From Pleurocapsa sp. PCC 7327 (GTDB lineage Bacteria; Cyanobacteriota; Cyanobacteriia; Cyanobacteriales; Microcystaceae): a stretch of 64,000 nucleotides of DNA. Below are positions 26,014-34,546 of the stretch, piece after piece; positions within the stretch are counted from its first letter, which is position 1, and every line of letters begins with the position of its first letter. The notes beneath the pieces were generated by a model, which saw nothing but the letters and a program-made list of their open reading frames with translations, was not told the origin of the DNA and made no database searches. The translations under genes and the position numbers were made by a program. Location: the NCBI RefSeq assembly GCF_000317025.1, contig NC_019689.1:4321001-4385000 (forward strand). Reading direction: 5' to 3'.

Positions 26014-28800
26014 ATGCGTTTTTCCTCAAAAGTGCGATCGCTCCTTCTCGTCGGCTTGTTCTTGAGCTTTCTAATCGGCAGTCTCGGATGGGTAGACGGC
26101 GATCGCGTTAGCGCCACAACGCCAACAGAAGCCACTTCCCTATCCGCTACCTCGCTCACTCAAGGGGTACATAAAACGGTTTTAGACAACGGTTTGACCG
26201 TACTGACCAAGGAAGTTCGCACCGCCCCCGTAGTCAGCGTGCAGGTTTGGTATCGAGTCGGATCGCGCAACGAGGAAGCAGGAGCTAATGGACTCTCCCA
26301 CCAGCTCGAACACTTACTTTTCAAGGGCACAACCGAACGCCCGGTGCAGTTCGGTCGGCTACTCGGCGCTTTGGGCAGCCAGTTTAACGCCTTTACCAGC
26401 TATGACGAAACCGCCTACTATGGAACGGCAAAGCAAGACAGACTGGAAGCACTGCTGAGTTTAGAAGCCGATCGCATGGTCAATTCCATCAACGGATTCG
26501 AACAACTGGCGAGCGAAAAGCGCGTAGTGATTTCCGAGTTGCAAGGATACGAAAATTCCCCCGACTATCGGCTCAGTCGAGCCGTGATGAAGGCAGCCTT
26601 CCCAAATCACCCCTATGGCTTGCCTGTAGGAGGCACAAAAGCCGATGTCGAGAAATTTACAGTAGAGCAGGTACAAGATTATTACCAAACCTACTACAGT
26701 CCTGATAATGCCACACTGGTTATTACCGGAGACTTCGATCCGAAAACTGTCCTCAACGCTGTAGAAGAAACCTTTGGCAAAATTCCCAAACGGACGACCA
26801 AAGCGGGACAGGAAAAGAAAATCGTAGAAGCCAAATCTCCCTCATTCTCACCAGCTAGCCAAACACCTATCGTGCTAAGAGAACCGGGAAGTTCGGCACT
26901 GCTGCAAGCGATTTATCCCCTGCCCAATATCAATCATCCCGACGTAAGCGCGATCGATGTCATGGATATCATCCTCACGGGTGGACGCAGTTCGCGCCTT
27001 TATCAAGCGTTGGTAGAAACTGGATTGGCAAGCGAGGTAGGAGCTAGCCCCGCAGAACTTATCGAACCGGGCTGGTATGCGATCTCTGCGACGGCAGCTC
27101 CCGGTCAAGCCCTCTCCAAAATCGAGCAGGTACTTGAGCAATCCCTGGCAAAGCTTCGGCAGGAACCAGTCACCCCAGAAGAATTGAATCGAGCCAAAAC
27201 TCTATTGCAAACCTATTTTGTTTTGAGCAATCAGGACATCACCTCTCAGGCAAGCCAACTAGGCTACTATCAGACCGCAGCGGGAGATTATCGCTATGTA
27301 GAGCGGTATTTAGATGCGATCGCCAAAGTCACAGCTGCCGACGTGCAGCGAGTAGCACAAACCTACCTCGCTCCCGACAAACAGACAATCGGCTTCTTTG
27401 AACCGACCCAACCAGACGGGCAATCGGGAATTTCTAGCACTGGTTCCGATCGCACCGTGGAAAACTTCAGTCCCGGCAAACCCGTAGACCCAGCAGAACT
27501 TGCCAAGTATCTACCTCCCATCAAGTCATCCACCGCGTCCGCGTCGCAACCGCTGCCAGAGGAAGTGACTCTGGCAAATGGGATGAAAGTTTTCTTGCTG
27601 CGCGATCGCAGCGTACCTACCATCAATCTGAGCGGACAGATCGATGCTGGAACGGGCTTCGATCCCGAAGGGAAAGCCGGATTAGCCAGCTTGAGCGCCG
27701 ATAACTTGATGAATGGTACGCAAACGAAAGACGCGCTGACACTGGCAAAAGCGCTGGAAGATAGGGGAGTAAACTTGGGCTTTCGTGCCAATCGGGAAGG
27801 AGTCACTATTAACGGCAATGGGTTGTCGGCAAATCTGCCAGTCTTGCTAGAAACTCTGGCAAACATACTGCAACGCGCCACCTTCCCAAACGACCAACTA
27901 GAATTGAGTCGCCAGCGCGCTCTAACGAGTCTTAAAGTAGAGCTAGACGACCCCGGCACCTTGGGACGGCGAGTATTTCAGCAGGCAATCTATCCCAAAA
28001 ACCATCCTTTCCATAGCTTTCCCACCCCAGAGAGCCTCAAGAGCATCACCCGCGCCGATCTGGTACGCTTCTATCGGGAACATTACCGACCGGATACCAC
28101 AACCCTTGCCCTAGTGGGCGATTTCGACCCAGCAGAGGTAAAAGCCTTGCTAAACGAGACGTTCGGCAAGTGGCGATCGCGAGGCAAGCCTCCCATTCTT
28201 AAGGTGCCTTCCGTATCCTTGCCCAAAGCGATAACGCGCCTCAATAAGGCCATTTCCGGCAAAGCAGAAGCCGTTACCTATATCGGTTACAACGCCATCT
28301 CGCGCAAAGATCCTCGTTTTTATGCCGCTGTAGTGTTAAATCAGATTTTGGGGGGAGATACCTTGTCGAGCCGACTGGGAACCGAAATACGCGATCGCCA
28401 GGGGTTAACCTATGGTATTTACAGCGCCTTCGCTGCTGGCAAGAATGCTGGGCCATTTTTGATTCAAATGCAAACTGCTCCCGAAGATACCAACAAAGCG
28501 ATCGCCAGCACTCTAGCCCTCTTAAAACAGTTGCGGCAAGAGGGAGTCACCGAGGCAGAGTTAAACACAGCCAAGCGAACGATTACCAACGGCTATCCCG
28601 TCGATTTAGCCAATCCCCCTACAGTGGCAGACACGATTTTGAGCAATGCCGTCTATGGACTGAGCAAGGCAGAACTACGCGAATTTCCCAAGCGCATCGA
28701 GGCAGTCACGATGGCGCAAGTACGGCAAGTCGCTCAAGAATTGATTCATCCAGACAATTTGGTCATTGTTACAGCAGAACCCGGACAAACTCAGTCTTAA
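26014..28800 (+). CDS. M16-family metallopeptidase, two fused units, exported
   Basis: A 928-aa protein. After a signal-like N-terminus (about 8-30, ending SATTP), the first unit has the inverted zinc motif SHQLEH (HxxEH, about 96-100) with its downstream Glu in LEADRMVNSINGFEQL. A second pitrilysin-like unit (about 500-928) lacks HxxEH, reading GLASLSADNLMNG at that point, so it is structural. One active and one inactive half form the clam-shell chamber that degrades peptides. Some cyanobacteria carry two separate adjacent genes; here they are one. The ATG at 26014 is preferred over the TTG at 25984 because it gives a clean signal sequence. Confidence 0.9.
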   Translation: MRFSSKVRSLLLVGLFLSFLIGSLGWVDGDRVSATTPTEATSLSATSLTQGVHKTVLDNGLTVLTKEVRTAPVVSVQVWYRVGSRNEEAGANGLSHQLEHLLFKGTTERPVQFGRLLGALGSQFNAFTSYDETAYYGTAKQDRLEALLSLEADRMVNSINGFEQLASEKRVVISELQGYENSPDYRLSRAVMKAAFPNHPYGLPVGGTKADVEKFTVEQVQDYYQTYYSPDNATLVITGDFDPKTVLNAVEETFGKIPKRTTKAGQEKKIVEAKSPSFSPASQTPIVLREPGSSALLQAIYPLPNINHPDVSAIDVMDIILTGGRSSRLYQALVETGLASEVGASPAELIEPGWYAISATAAPGQALSKIEQVLEQSLAKLRQEPVTPEELNRAKTLLQTYFVLSNQDITSQASQLGYYQTAAGDYRYVERYLDAIAKVTAADVQRVAQTYLAPDKQTIGFFEPTQPDGQSGISSTGSDRTVENFSPGKPVDPAELAKYLPPIKSSTASASQPLPEEVTLANGMKVFLLRDRSVPTINLSGQIDAGTGFDPEGKAGLASLSADNLMNGTQTKDALTLAKALEDRGVNLGFRANREGVTINGNGLSANLPVLLETLANILQRATFPNDQLELSRQRALTSLKVELDDPGTLGRRVFQQAIYPKNHPFHSFPTPESLKSITRADLVRFYREHYRPDTTTLALVGDFDPAEVKALLNETFGKWRSRGKPPILKVPSVSLPKAITRLNKAISGKAEAVTYIGYNAISRKDPRFYAAVVLNQILGGDTLSSRLGTEIRDRQGLTYGIYSAFAAGKNAGPFLIQMQTAPEDTNKAIASTLALLKQLRQEGVTEAELNTAKRTITNGYPVDLANPPTVADTILSNAVYGLSKAELREFPKRIEAVTMAQVRQVAQELIHPDNLVIVTAEPGQTQS

Positions 28801-28803
28801 AAA

Positions 28804-30030
28804 TTAGAGGGACTCACGCGGGTTCGTTGATAAATTAATCCATTGCAGATGCTTGGTTAATAGTTTGGATAGGGCATAATTCTCTAGAATGGTTTCCCTA
28901 GCTTTAGTGCGAATTGGAGACATTTTTTCGAGGTTATCCAGCGCTTCTTCGACGCGATCGCAAATTTCTTGAGGCGAGAAGAAATTAACTAACAAGCCAT
29001 TCACCCCATCCCGAACGACCTCGCTTACGGGTGGAGTATCCGAAGCCACCAATAAGCATCCCGTCGCCATTGCCTCTAGCATCGACCAAGACAAGACAAA
29101 CGGATGAGTTAAATAAATATGAACGGAAGACGCTTGCAGTACCTTCAGGTATTGACTGTAGGGGAGTAACCCCGCGAAGTGCAGTCGAGATAAGTCTAAG
29201 GGCAGCTTTTCGAGCATGAGCTGTTTGTAGGTCTTTGCGTCGGGAAGCGCGCGCCCATAAGCCACCCGCTCTTCTCCTACGACGACCACATGACAATGAG
29301 GTCGTCGCTGTTGCAAAAGCGCGATCGCTTCCATAAACTGGGGAAAACCCCGATAGGGTTCCATGCCTCTCGCAACATAAGTGATAATTTCTTCGGCATG
29401 GGATAGATCCGAGTTAATGGCGCTTAAGACTAATTTAGCACCGGGTTTGGGCTGAAAGAAAGCAGTATCGATACCGTCGTGGAGTACGGTAATTTTGCTC
29501 TGGTATTCAGGAGGAAATTGTTGCCGCTGCCAATTGGTCGGAGATAGACCGCGATCGCAGCTATACAGATCGACCAAAATGGGCGAATTCTTGATGCGAA
29601 TGCGAGCCACATCGTCAGGCGTAAGCGGTTCGCTGGGATCGAAGTCCGCATCCGAACCGCGAGCGTGGTAAAACCATTCGAAATAGCACAAAAGTTGGCT
29701 TTCGGGAAACACATCTTTGATAAACAAGGTCGGACCCCAACCCGAATGACCGTAAACTACATCGGGAACAAACCCCTGAGCTTTTAGTTGCTCTGCCATC
29801 CGGTATACAGCCTGTCCCTGAAGTACGGCATTTTCTAGCGTCCGAACGTAATGGTGAGTTTCTGGACGAACTTCGCGAGAAGGACTGTATACGGCTTTGT
29901 ATACGCCAGCCAGTTGACCTTCTTTGCGAGTCGTTCCAAAGACTACTTGATTTTGCTTATCTTGTGCTAATGCTACTGCCAGATGGCGAAACTGAGCTGG
30001 AAAATTGGGATGTAAAAATAGAATTTTCAT
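28804..30030 (-). CDS. Glycosyltransferase family 4 (GT-B) protein
   Basis: A 408-aa glycosyltransferase. The N-terminal half begins MKILFLHPNFPAQFRHLA and has VVYGHSGWGPTLF. The C-terminal Rossmann half carries ITYVARGMEPYRGFPQFMEA and the EX7E-type region in FVLSWSMLEAMATGCLLVAS followed by SEVV, typical of GT4. These transfer sugars from nucleotide donors with retention. The acceptor is unknown; lipid or polysaccharide are both possible. The start ATG at 30030 is clear. It converges with the M16 gene only 3 bp away. No other glycan genes are adjacent. Confidence 0.9.
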   Translation of the reverse strand: MKILFLHPNFPAQFRHLAVALAQDKQNQVVFGTTRKEGQLAGVYKAVYSPSREVRPETHHYVRTLENAVLQGQAVYRMAEQLKAQGFVPDVVYGHSGWGPTLFIKDVFPESQLLCYFEWFYHARGSDADFDPSEPLTPDDVARIRIKNSPILVDLYSCDRGLSPTNWQRQQFPPEYQSKITVLHDGIDTAFFQPKPGAKLVLSAINSDLSHAEEIITYVARGMEPYRGFPQFMEAIALLQQRRPHCHVVVVGEERVAYGRALPDAKTYKQLMLEKLPLDLSRLHFAGLLPYSQYLKVLQASSVHIYLTHPFVLSWSMLEAMATGCLLVASDTPPVSEVVRDGVNGLLVNFFSPQEICDRVEEALDNLEKMSPIRTKARETILENYALSKLLTKHLQWINLSTNPRESL

Positions 30031-30153
30031 ACAACTCGCCCTGCAAGTTTAAGGTTGATGGGTTTGTCCCAACAACCCGTTCTTTTTCTTCCTGTAATTT
30101 TCGCAGTTACTTGCGCTCGATTAGTTGCCCATCCCAAGTTTCTTTAATTGTGC

Positions 30154-30387
30154 CTAGAAAGACACATCGCCAATTCCCAATCCCTGTTTGCTTCTCTCCA
30201 ACTGTGCCCAGAGATTTTGTAGTTCAGCAAAAGCTTTCTCAGCAGACAACTTACCGTTAGTTTGTAGAGCGCAAATATAGTTAGCTTTTTGGGTAAACTC
30301 CTGTAAGTTGGCGTTAAAAACCAGGAGTTCGGGACTAAACTTACCTCTGTATTGACTGCGGGGATAGAGAAAATTGTCTTTGTTCAT
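30154..30387 (-). CDS. Small conserved cyanobacterial protein, possibly DUF7219
   Basis: A 77-aa soluble protein opening MNKDNFLYPRSQYRGKFSP and continuing LVFNANLQEFTQKANYICAL. I recognise this as a small family seen in many cyanobacteria; the DUF number is from memory. There is no signal or membrane segment. The rest is helical, with a basic, Glu-rich C-terminus. No function is known. It starts at ATG 30387 and sits 124 bp from the GT4 gene on the same strand. The gap beyond it marks the approach to the integron. Confidence 0.7.
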   Translation of the reverse strand: MNKDNFLYPRSQYRGKFSPELLVFNANLQEFTQKANYICALQTNGKLSAEKAFAELQNLWAQLERSKQGLGIGDVSF

Positions 30388-30668
30388 GGCGGAACTCCCA
30401 AGTGACGTGGCGTGGCGAGAGATTATAATTCTGCCGACTTGACAGAACGAGCTTAGACTAGAAGCTAAATTTACAAGGGTTTAGAGTCAAATGTCACTAA
30501 GATAAGAAGCGATCGATCGATCGATCGCGGGCAACAAAAAATACCGCCGATTTCTGCTCAGATAACAACAACCTTAGAGAGCATTTATAAAGTAAATCTT
30601 AAGTCGAATTTGAGAAATGAAAGCGATGTCTGACGACAAAGCTATTCGCGCCTTAATTCTCGATTAAC
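30388..30668. other. Left flank of the integron, with a GATC palindrome and a short start-like ORF
   Basis: A perfect 20-bp palindrome of overlapping GATC units (GCGATCGATCGATCGATCGC) lies at 30509-30528. A 13-codon plus-strand frame, MSDDKAIRALILD, starts at 30626 and stops 2 bp before the integrase stop codon. It could be the first codons of a host gene cut by the integron, but this is a guess. Confidence 0.4.
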
Positions 30669-31640
30669 TTATTGAAAATCTAGTGGACTACGAACGCCTC
30701 GACCACCACGATTAAGTACGTGAGTGTAAATCATCGTCGTGCGAACATCTTTATGTCCTAATAATTCCTGTACCGTGCGGATATCATATCCATCCTCAAG
30801 TAAATGTGTAGCAAAGCTGTGGCGAAAGGTATGACAACTGGCGTGTTTGGTAATTCCTGCTTGGCGAATAGCTGTCTTTACTGCCCTCTGTAGCGAATCT
30901 GGGTAGATATGATGTCGGCGAACTATACCCGAACGTGGGTCTTTGGAACGATTATTAGCAGGAAAAACAAATTGCCATGCCCATTCCCGATTGGCATGAG
31001 GATACTTTTGCTCTAAAGCATAAGGTAAATATACTACGCCATATCCTTGAGCTAAATCCTGTTGATGTAAATATCTTGCATTTTCCAACTGAAGTTTAAG
31101 CCCTTCAATCGTTAATTTCGGCAGTGTTGTAATGCGGTCTTTATGTCCTTTTCCATCTCTGATTACAATTTGCTGATACCCAAAATCAATATCTTTAACC
31201 CGTAAATTTAAGCATTCTGTTAAACGCAAACCCGAACCATAAAGTAAACTAGCCATGAGGTGATGAACGCCCTTCAAATTTGCCAAGATAGCTTGTACTT
31301 CTTCACGAGTAAAAACCACAGGCAGTCTTTGGGGACGTTTGGCGGGTTGAATTCCATCAATAAAAGGTAATGCGATCTGTAGGACTTCTTTGTATAAAAA
31401 CAATAAGGCATTTCTGGCAACATTTTGTGTTGATGCTGCCACATTTTTATTGATGGCTAAATGGGAAAGATAGGCTCTAATTTCCTCAACTCCCATTTCT
31501 CTGGGGTGACGTTTATTGTGAAAAAGAATGAACTCCTTGATGTAGTAAACATAGGACTTCTCGGTTTTTAGGCTCATGTGCTTAAGACGCAATGTGTCAC
31601 GCACTCGGTCAAGCAGACGAGGTGGTTGTGGCTCGGTCAT
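30669..31640 (-). CDS. intI: Integron integrase (IntI-type tyrosine recombinase)
   Basis: A 323-aa tyrosine recombinase with every catalytic residue: Arg139 (GSGLR), Lys164 (GKGHKDR), His270 and Arg273 (CHTFRHS), His296 (LLGHKD) and nucleophile Tyr305 (MIYTH). It also has the extra segment that separates IntI from ordinary Xer[21 protein letters not shown] at about 205-223, then [11 protein letters not shown] and the closing [14 protein letters not shown]. IntI uses that patch to bind folded single-stranded attC sites. The gene points away from the cassettes, with the attI-like region immediately 5' of it, as in classical integrons. It is full length and intact. Start ATG at 31640. Confidence 0.95.
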   Translation of the reverse strand: MTEPQPPRLLDRVRDTLRLKHMSLKTEKSYVYYIKEFILFHNKRHPREMGVEEIRAYLSHLAINKNVAASTQNVARNALLFLYKEVLQIALPFIDGIQPAKRPQRLPVVFTREEVQAILANLKGVHHLMASLLYGSGLRLTECLNLRVKDIDFGYQQIVIRDGKGHKDRITTLPKLTIEGLKLQLENARYLHQQDLAQGYGVVYLPYALEQKYPHANREWAWQFVFPANNRSKDPRSGIVRRHHIYPDSLQRAVKTAIRQAGITKHASCHTFRHSFATHLLEDGYDIRTVQELLGHKDVRTTMIYTHVLNRGGRGVRSPLDFQ

Positions 31641-31692
31641 CTATCAAGTTTAGTAAAATGCTCTCATTCTTATTGTTCCCAGATTAGTGTTA

Positions 31693-31849
31693 CTAGATAG
31701 CAAACTGCGGTAAAATTTACGAAATTTGAGGTGTTATATAGCAAGGTGCGGTTTTTGCCCCTTATAATGAATACTAGACAGCAAACTGTAGTAATGCACT
31801 CATATAGTGAGTGCTAGATAGCAAACTACGGTTGAATATATAGTTAGGT
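31693..31849 (+). other. attI: attI-like recombination region with four direct repeats and core site
   Basis: Four copies of a 17-19-bp unit, consensus CTAGATAGCAAACTGCGGT, align on AGCAA at 31699, 31740, 31780 and 31820, so spacing is 41, 40 and 40 bp (about four helical turns). They are followed by GTTAGGT at 31843-31849, which matches the integron core GTTRRRY. Part of unit 2 (TATATAGCAAGGTGC) is almost the same as the core's surroundings (TATATAGTTAGGTGC). The repeats are probably integrase-binding sites as in known attI regions. A TATAAT at 31763-31768 could be part of a cassette promoter, but no good -35 was found. Confidence 0.8.
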
Positions 31850-31938
31850 GCTCAATCTTCGGTGCTGACGTGAGTAAAAATTTTATTCGTACCGTAATTA
31901 AGGGGTAAAGTAGAGACGCACAATTCTCCAAAGCTCGA

Positions 31939-32904
31939 ATGGCTGTAAATCGTGATAAACCAGATCGCTGGAAAGCAGATGTAGCCGAATCTGTGGACAT
32001 GTATAACTCTTGGTTCATGGATTTCGCACCACAGGCATTCCGTGATACTCGCATTCAAGTCACGGAAGTTGTAGCCTCGACTTTGAAGGCAACCAATAAT
32101 CTCAAAACGTTGCACCCGGAGATTCTTCGGCAGAATCCAGGCATATTACCGACTCTCAGGATGTGTACCTGTCCACCCATTGCTAGAGATCGTCTCATTG
32201 GACTAGCGAATGTAGCTAAAAGCGTTGTCGATTGTATGGAAGTCTTAGGAAAGTTACCTGTTAGGCTCACAGAAGCTCGGCTTGATGAAGAATTAAGAAA
32301 GATTACAGACATTGTGGCAAGACTTGCCGATCGAGATATCTTCCCTTGGCTAGACAGCAATCAAACACCTCTGGAAAGCGAAATTTATCGTGCAGCAACA
32401 ATCGTTGCTGATCGGTTATGTGGTTCGTCAGCAGATCCGATTGTTCGCAATGCTCAAGAGGCAAGGCAGTTAAGGGAAATCGCAGCATGGCTTGATAGCC
32501 GTGGGTACCGTTTATTGCCCGCTAGCCAACGAGTAAAGTTTGATGAAATGCCTCCAGGAACCTATAGCTTTCGGCTAAACATCCCTGTCAATTTGGCTGA
32601 AGAAGGTGGAAAGACAGTTAATATCCCGGTTGATGCGGTCATTATGCGTAAAGCTGCCCAACCTGGCGATCGCCCGTTATTGGTCGAGGCAAAATCGGCA
32701 GGGGACTTTACAAATGTCAATAAGCGTAGAAAAGAAGAAGCCCGAAAGGTTCAGCAGCTAAATGCCACGTATGGCAATACAATTGAGTTTGTTTTATTCC
32801 TGTGTGGCTACTTTGACAGTGGCTACTTAGGGTATGAAGCTGCCGAAGGGATAGATTGGGTCTGGGAGCACCGTATCGATGATTTTGCAGAATTTGGATT
32901 GTAA
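31939..32904 (+). CDS. XamI-family type II restriction endonuclease
   Basis: A 321-aa protein that I recognise as XamI-like, by the PDRWKADVAESVDMYN opening and the following WFMDFAPQAFR. A PD-(D/E)xK-type site fits Asp232 (IPVDAVIM), Glu250 and Lys252 (LLVEAKSAGD). The XamI prototype cuts GTCGAC, so that is the likely target, but specificity cannot be read from the sequence. The partner methyltransferase starts 26 bp before this gene ends. Placing the nuclease before the methylase is less common and implies control of timing. It is the first gene of cassette 1. The ATG at 31939 has no strong ribosome site. Confidence 0.82.
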   Translation: MAVNRDKPDRWKADVAESVDMYNSWFMDFAPQAFRDTRIQVTEVVASTLKATNNLKTLHPEILRQNPGILPTLRMCTCPPIARDRLIGLANVAKSVVDCMEVLGKLPVRLTEARLDEELRKITDIVARLADRDIFPWLDSNQTPLESEIYRAATIVADRLCGSSADPIVRNAQEARQLREIAAWLDSRGYRLLPASQRVKFDEMPPGTYSFRLNIPVNLAEEGGKTVNIPVDAVIMRKAAQPGDRPLLVEAKSAGDFTNVNKRRKEEARKVQQLNATYGNTIEFVLFLCGYFDSGYLGYEAAEGIDWVWEHRIDDFAEFGL

Positions 32905-34465
32905 ACAATTTTATAGTGTTGACTTAACAGAAGCTGAAAGAGTCGTTGAGCAAATTCGACTGGATGCTTCTAAAAATTCTGTAGAGCGTAACCGATTGGG
33001 GCAATTTGCTACACCCAATTTGCTTGCAATTGAGATTCTTAAGTACTCTAAGACTTTACTTCCAGCTAGTGAAGAAATTCATTTTTTAGATCCAGCGATT
33101 GGTACTGGTTCGTTCTACTCAGCATTACTACAGTCATTTCCGATTGAAAAAATTAAAAGTGCTGTTGGCTATGAAATTGACCAAGACTATGCTGAAGTAG
33201 CAATCAAGTTGTGGGCTAAGACTCCTCTTAAGCTCCATATTGCAGATTTCACAGAAAGTACTCCACCCCAAGATGAGGTTCTTAGATCTAACCTGTTGAT
33301 TTGCAACCCACCCTATGTACGTCATCACCATTTATCAAAGAAGAGAAAAAATGCCCTGAAAAGACTAGGAATAAAAAACACGGGTATTGAACTGAGTGGT
33401 TTGGCAGGTCTTTACTGTTATTTCCTGTTGGCGGCGCATAGCTGGATGGCACAAAATGGTTTAGCCTGCTGGATAATTCCTTCTGAATTTATGGACGTAA
33501 ACTATGGGAAAAAACTCAAAAAATATCTACTAGAGCAAGTCACCCTATTGCGAGTGCATCGATTTGCTCCTGACGACTTGCAGTTTGGTGATGTTCTAGT
33601 TTCTACATCAGTGATTTGGTTTAGAAACACAAAACCGGATTGTAGCTACTTGGTAGATTTTACTTATGGAGGAACTATCACTCACCCAATCTGCTCAAGC
33701 AAAATCTCGTCAAAAACGCTGAAAGAGCTATCAAAATGGAACTACACTTCAATTTCGCTACTTCAAAAAAATGATATTCAAGCTGGAACTAAGTTATCTA
33801 GTTTATTTGAAATTAAACGAGGAGTTGCAACTGGAGCAAACGACTTTTTTATTCTCACGCCTGAGCAGATCGACGATCTTCATATTCCGTTTGAACTTTT
33901 AACTCCCATCCTTCCTAGTCCTCGGTACTTGCTAGATGATGAAATACTTTCAGATGAGCAAGGTAATCCGAGGCTGGAACGCAAGCTTTTTTTGCTAACT
34001 TGCAAACAACCAATGGAATGGTTACAAGTTAAATATCCTTCAGTGTGGAGCTATCTCAAAAAAGGTGAGAGGATTGGAATTTCAGATGGTTATTTATGTA
34101 GACATCGATCACTTTGGTATCTGCAAGAAACTAGAGATCCTGCAATGATTTTATGTCCATATATGGGACGGCATGAATCTAGAAACAATAAGCCTTTTCG
34201 ATTTATTCTTAATCATTCCAAAGCGATTGCACCTAATGTTTATCTGATGATGTATCCAAAAACAGAATTAAAGAACTTGTTATCAAAAAAACCTGAACTA
34301 ATAAAATCTATTTGGAATGCCTTAAATTTAATTCCTATCGAAAGCTTGATTCACGAAGGACGGGTTTACGGGGATGGGTTGCATAAACTGGAACCGAGAG
34401 AGTTAGCAAATGCACCAGCAGACCTCCTACTGAAAGCTTTAGAAAACTATAGCAACCGCACCTAA
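32879..34465 (+). CDS. Type II N6-adenine DNA methyltransferase (restriction-modification partner)
   Basis: A 528-aa methyltransferase with the gamma-class order. Motif I for S-adenosylmethionine is FLDPAIGTGSF (Asp71 region) and the catalytic NPPY is at 143-146 (LICNPPYVRHH). An Eco57I/TaqI-like target-recognition region follows to the C-terminus. It should methylate adenine in the site cut by its partner, protecting host DNA. The 5' end overlaps the endonuclease gene by 26 bp, suggesting coupled translation. Its TAA stop (34463-34465) falls inside the R'' box of the following attC, a feature typical of tightly packed integron cassettes. Confidence 0.9.
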   Translation: MILQNLDCKQFYSVDLTEAERVVEQIRLDASKNSVERNRLGQFATPNLLAIEILKYSKTLLPASEEIHFLDPAIGTGSFYSALLQSFPIEKIKSAVGYEIDQDYAEVAIKLWAKTPLKLHIADFTESTPPQDEVLRSNLLICNPPYVRHHHLSKKRKNALKRLGIKNTGIELSGLAGLYCYFLLAAHSWMAQNGLACWIIPSEFMDVNYGKKLKKYLLEQVTLLRVHRFAPDDLQFGDVLVSTSVIWFRNTKPDCSYLVDFTYGGTITHPICSSKISSKTLKELSKWNYTSISLLQKNDIQAGTKLSSLFEIKRGVATGANDFFILTPEQIDDLHIPFELLTPILPSPRYLLDDEILSDEQGNPRLERKLFLLTCKQPMEWLQVKYPSVWSYLKKGERIGISDGYLCRHRSLWYLQETRDPAMILCPYMGRHESRNNKPFRFILNHSKAIAPNVYLMMYPKTELKNLLSKKPELIKSIWNALNLIPIESLIHEGRVYGDGLHKLEPRELANAPADLLLKALENYSNRT

Positions 34466-34546
34466 CAACCCTGGTGCAGCGGACGGTTAAGAGATCTTGG
34501 TGGTGGTGCAAAAGTGATCTGCCGCCGCTGACCAGGAACGTTCGTC
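34460..34546 (+). other. attC: attC site of cassette 1
   Basis: R'' ACCTAAC (34460-34466), 5-bp spacer, L'' TGGTGCAGCGG (34472-34482), a variable centre, L' CCGCTGACCA (34525-34534), 5-bp spacer, R' GTTCGTC (34540-34546). L' and L'' pair except for one unpaired base, as expected for the extrahelical bases that mark the strand used by IntI. R'' does not match R' because the R' end now belongs to cassette 2. The length of 87 bp is within the usual attC range. Confidence 0.85.

Larger units (their letters stand above)
31844..34540 (+). mobile_element. Integron gene cassette 1 (type II restriction-modification)
   Basis: The cassette runs from the T after the attI core G (31843) to the G of the next core (34540). 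Its left end carries TTAGGT. Its attC R'' box is ACCTAAC, the exact complement of GTTAGGT. This match is what a circular cassette inserted at attI must show, since the same core is split between both ends. The cassette is 2697 bp and carries two overlapping genes reading away from attI, as expected for cassettes driven from the integron promoter. Confidence 0.88.

Noticed and set aside
31693..31849. The four repeats as a CRISPR array
   Set aside because: Only four degenerate units, no constant-length unique spacers and no cas genes; their place beside intI fits attI.
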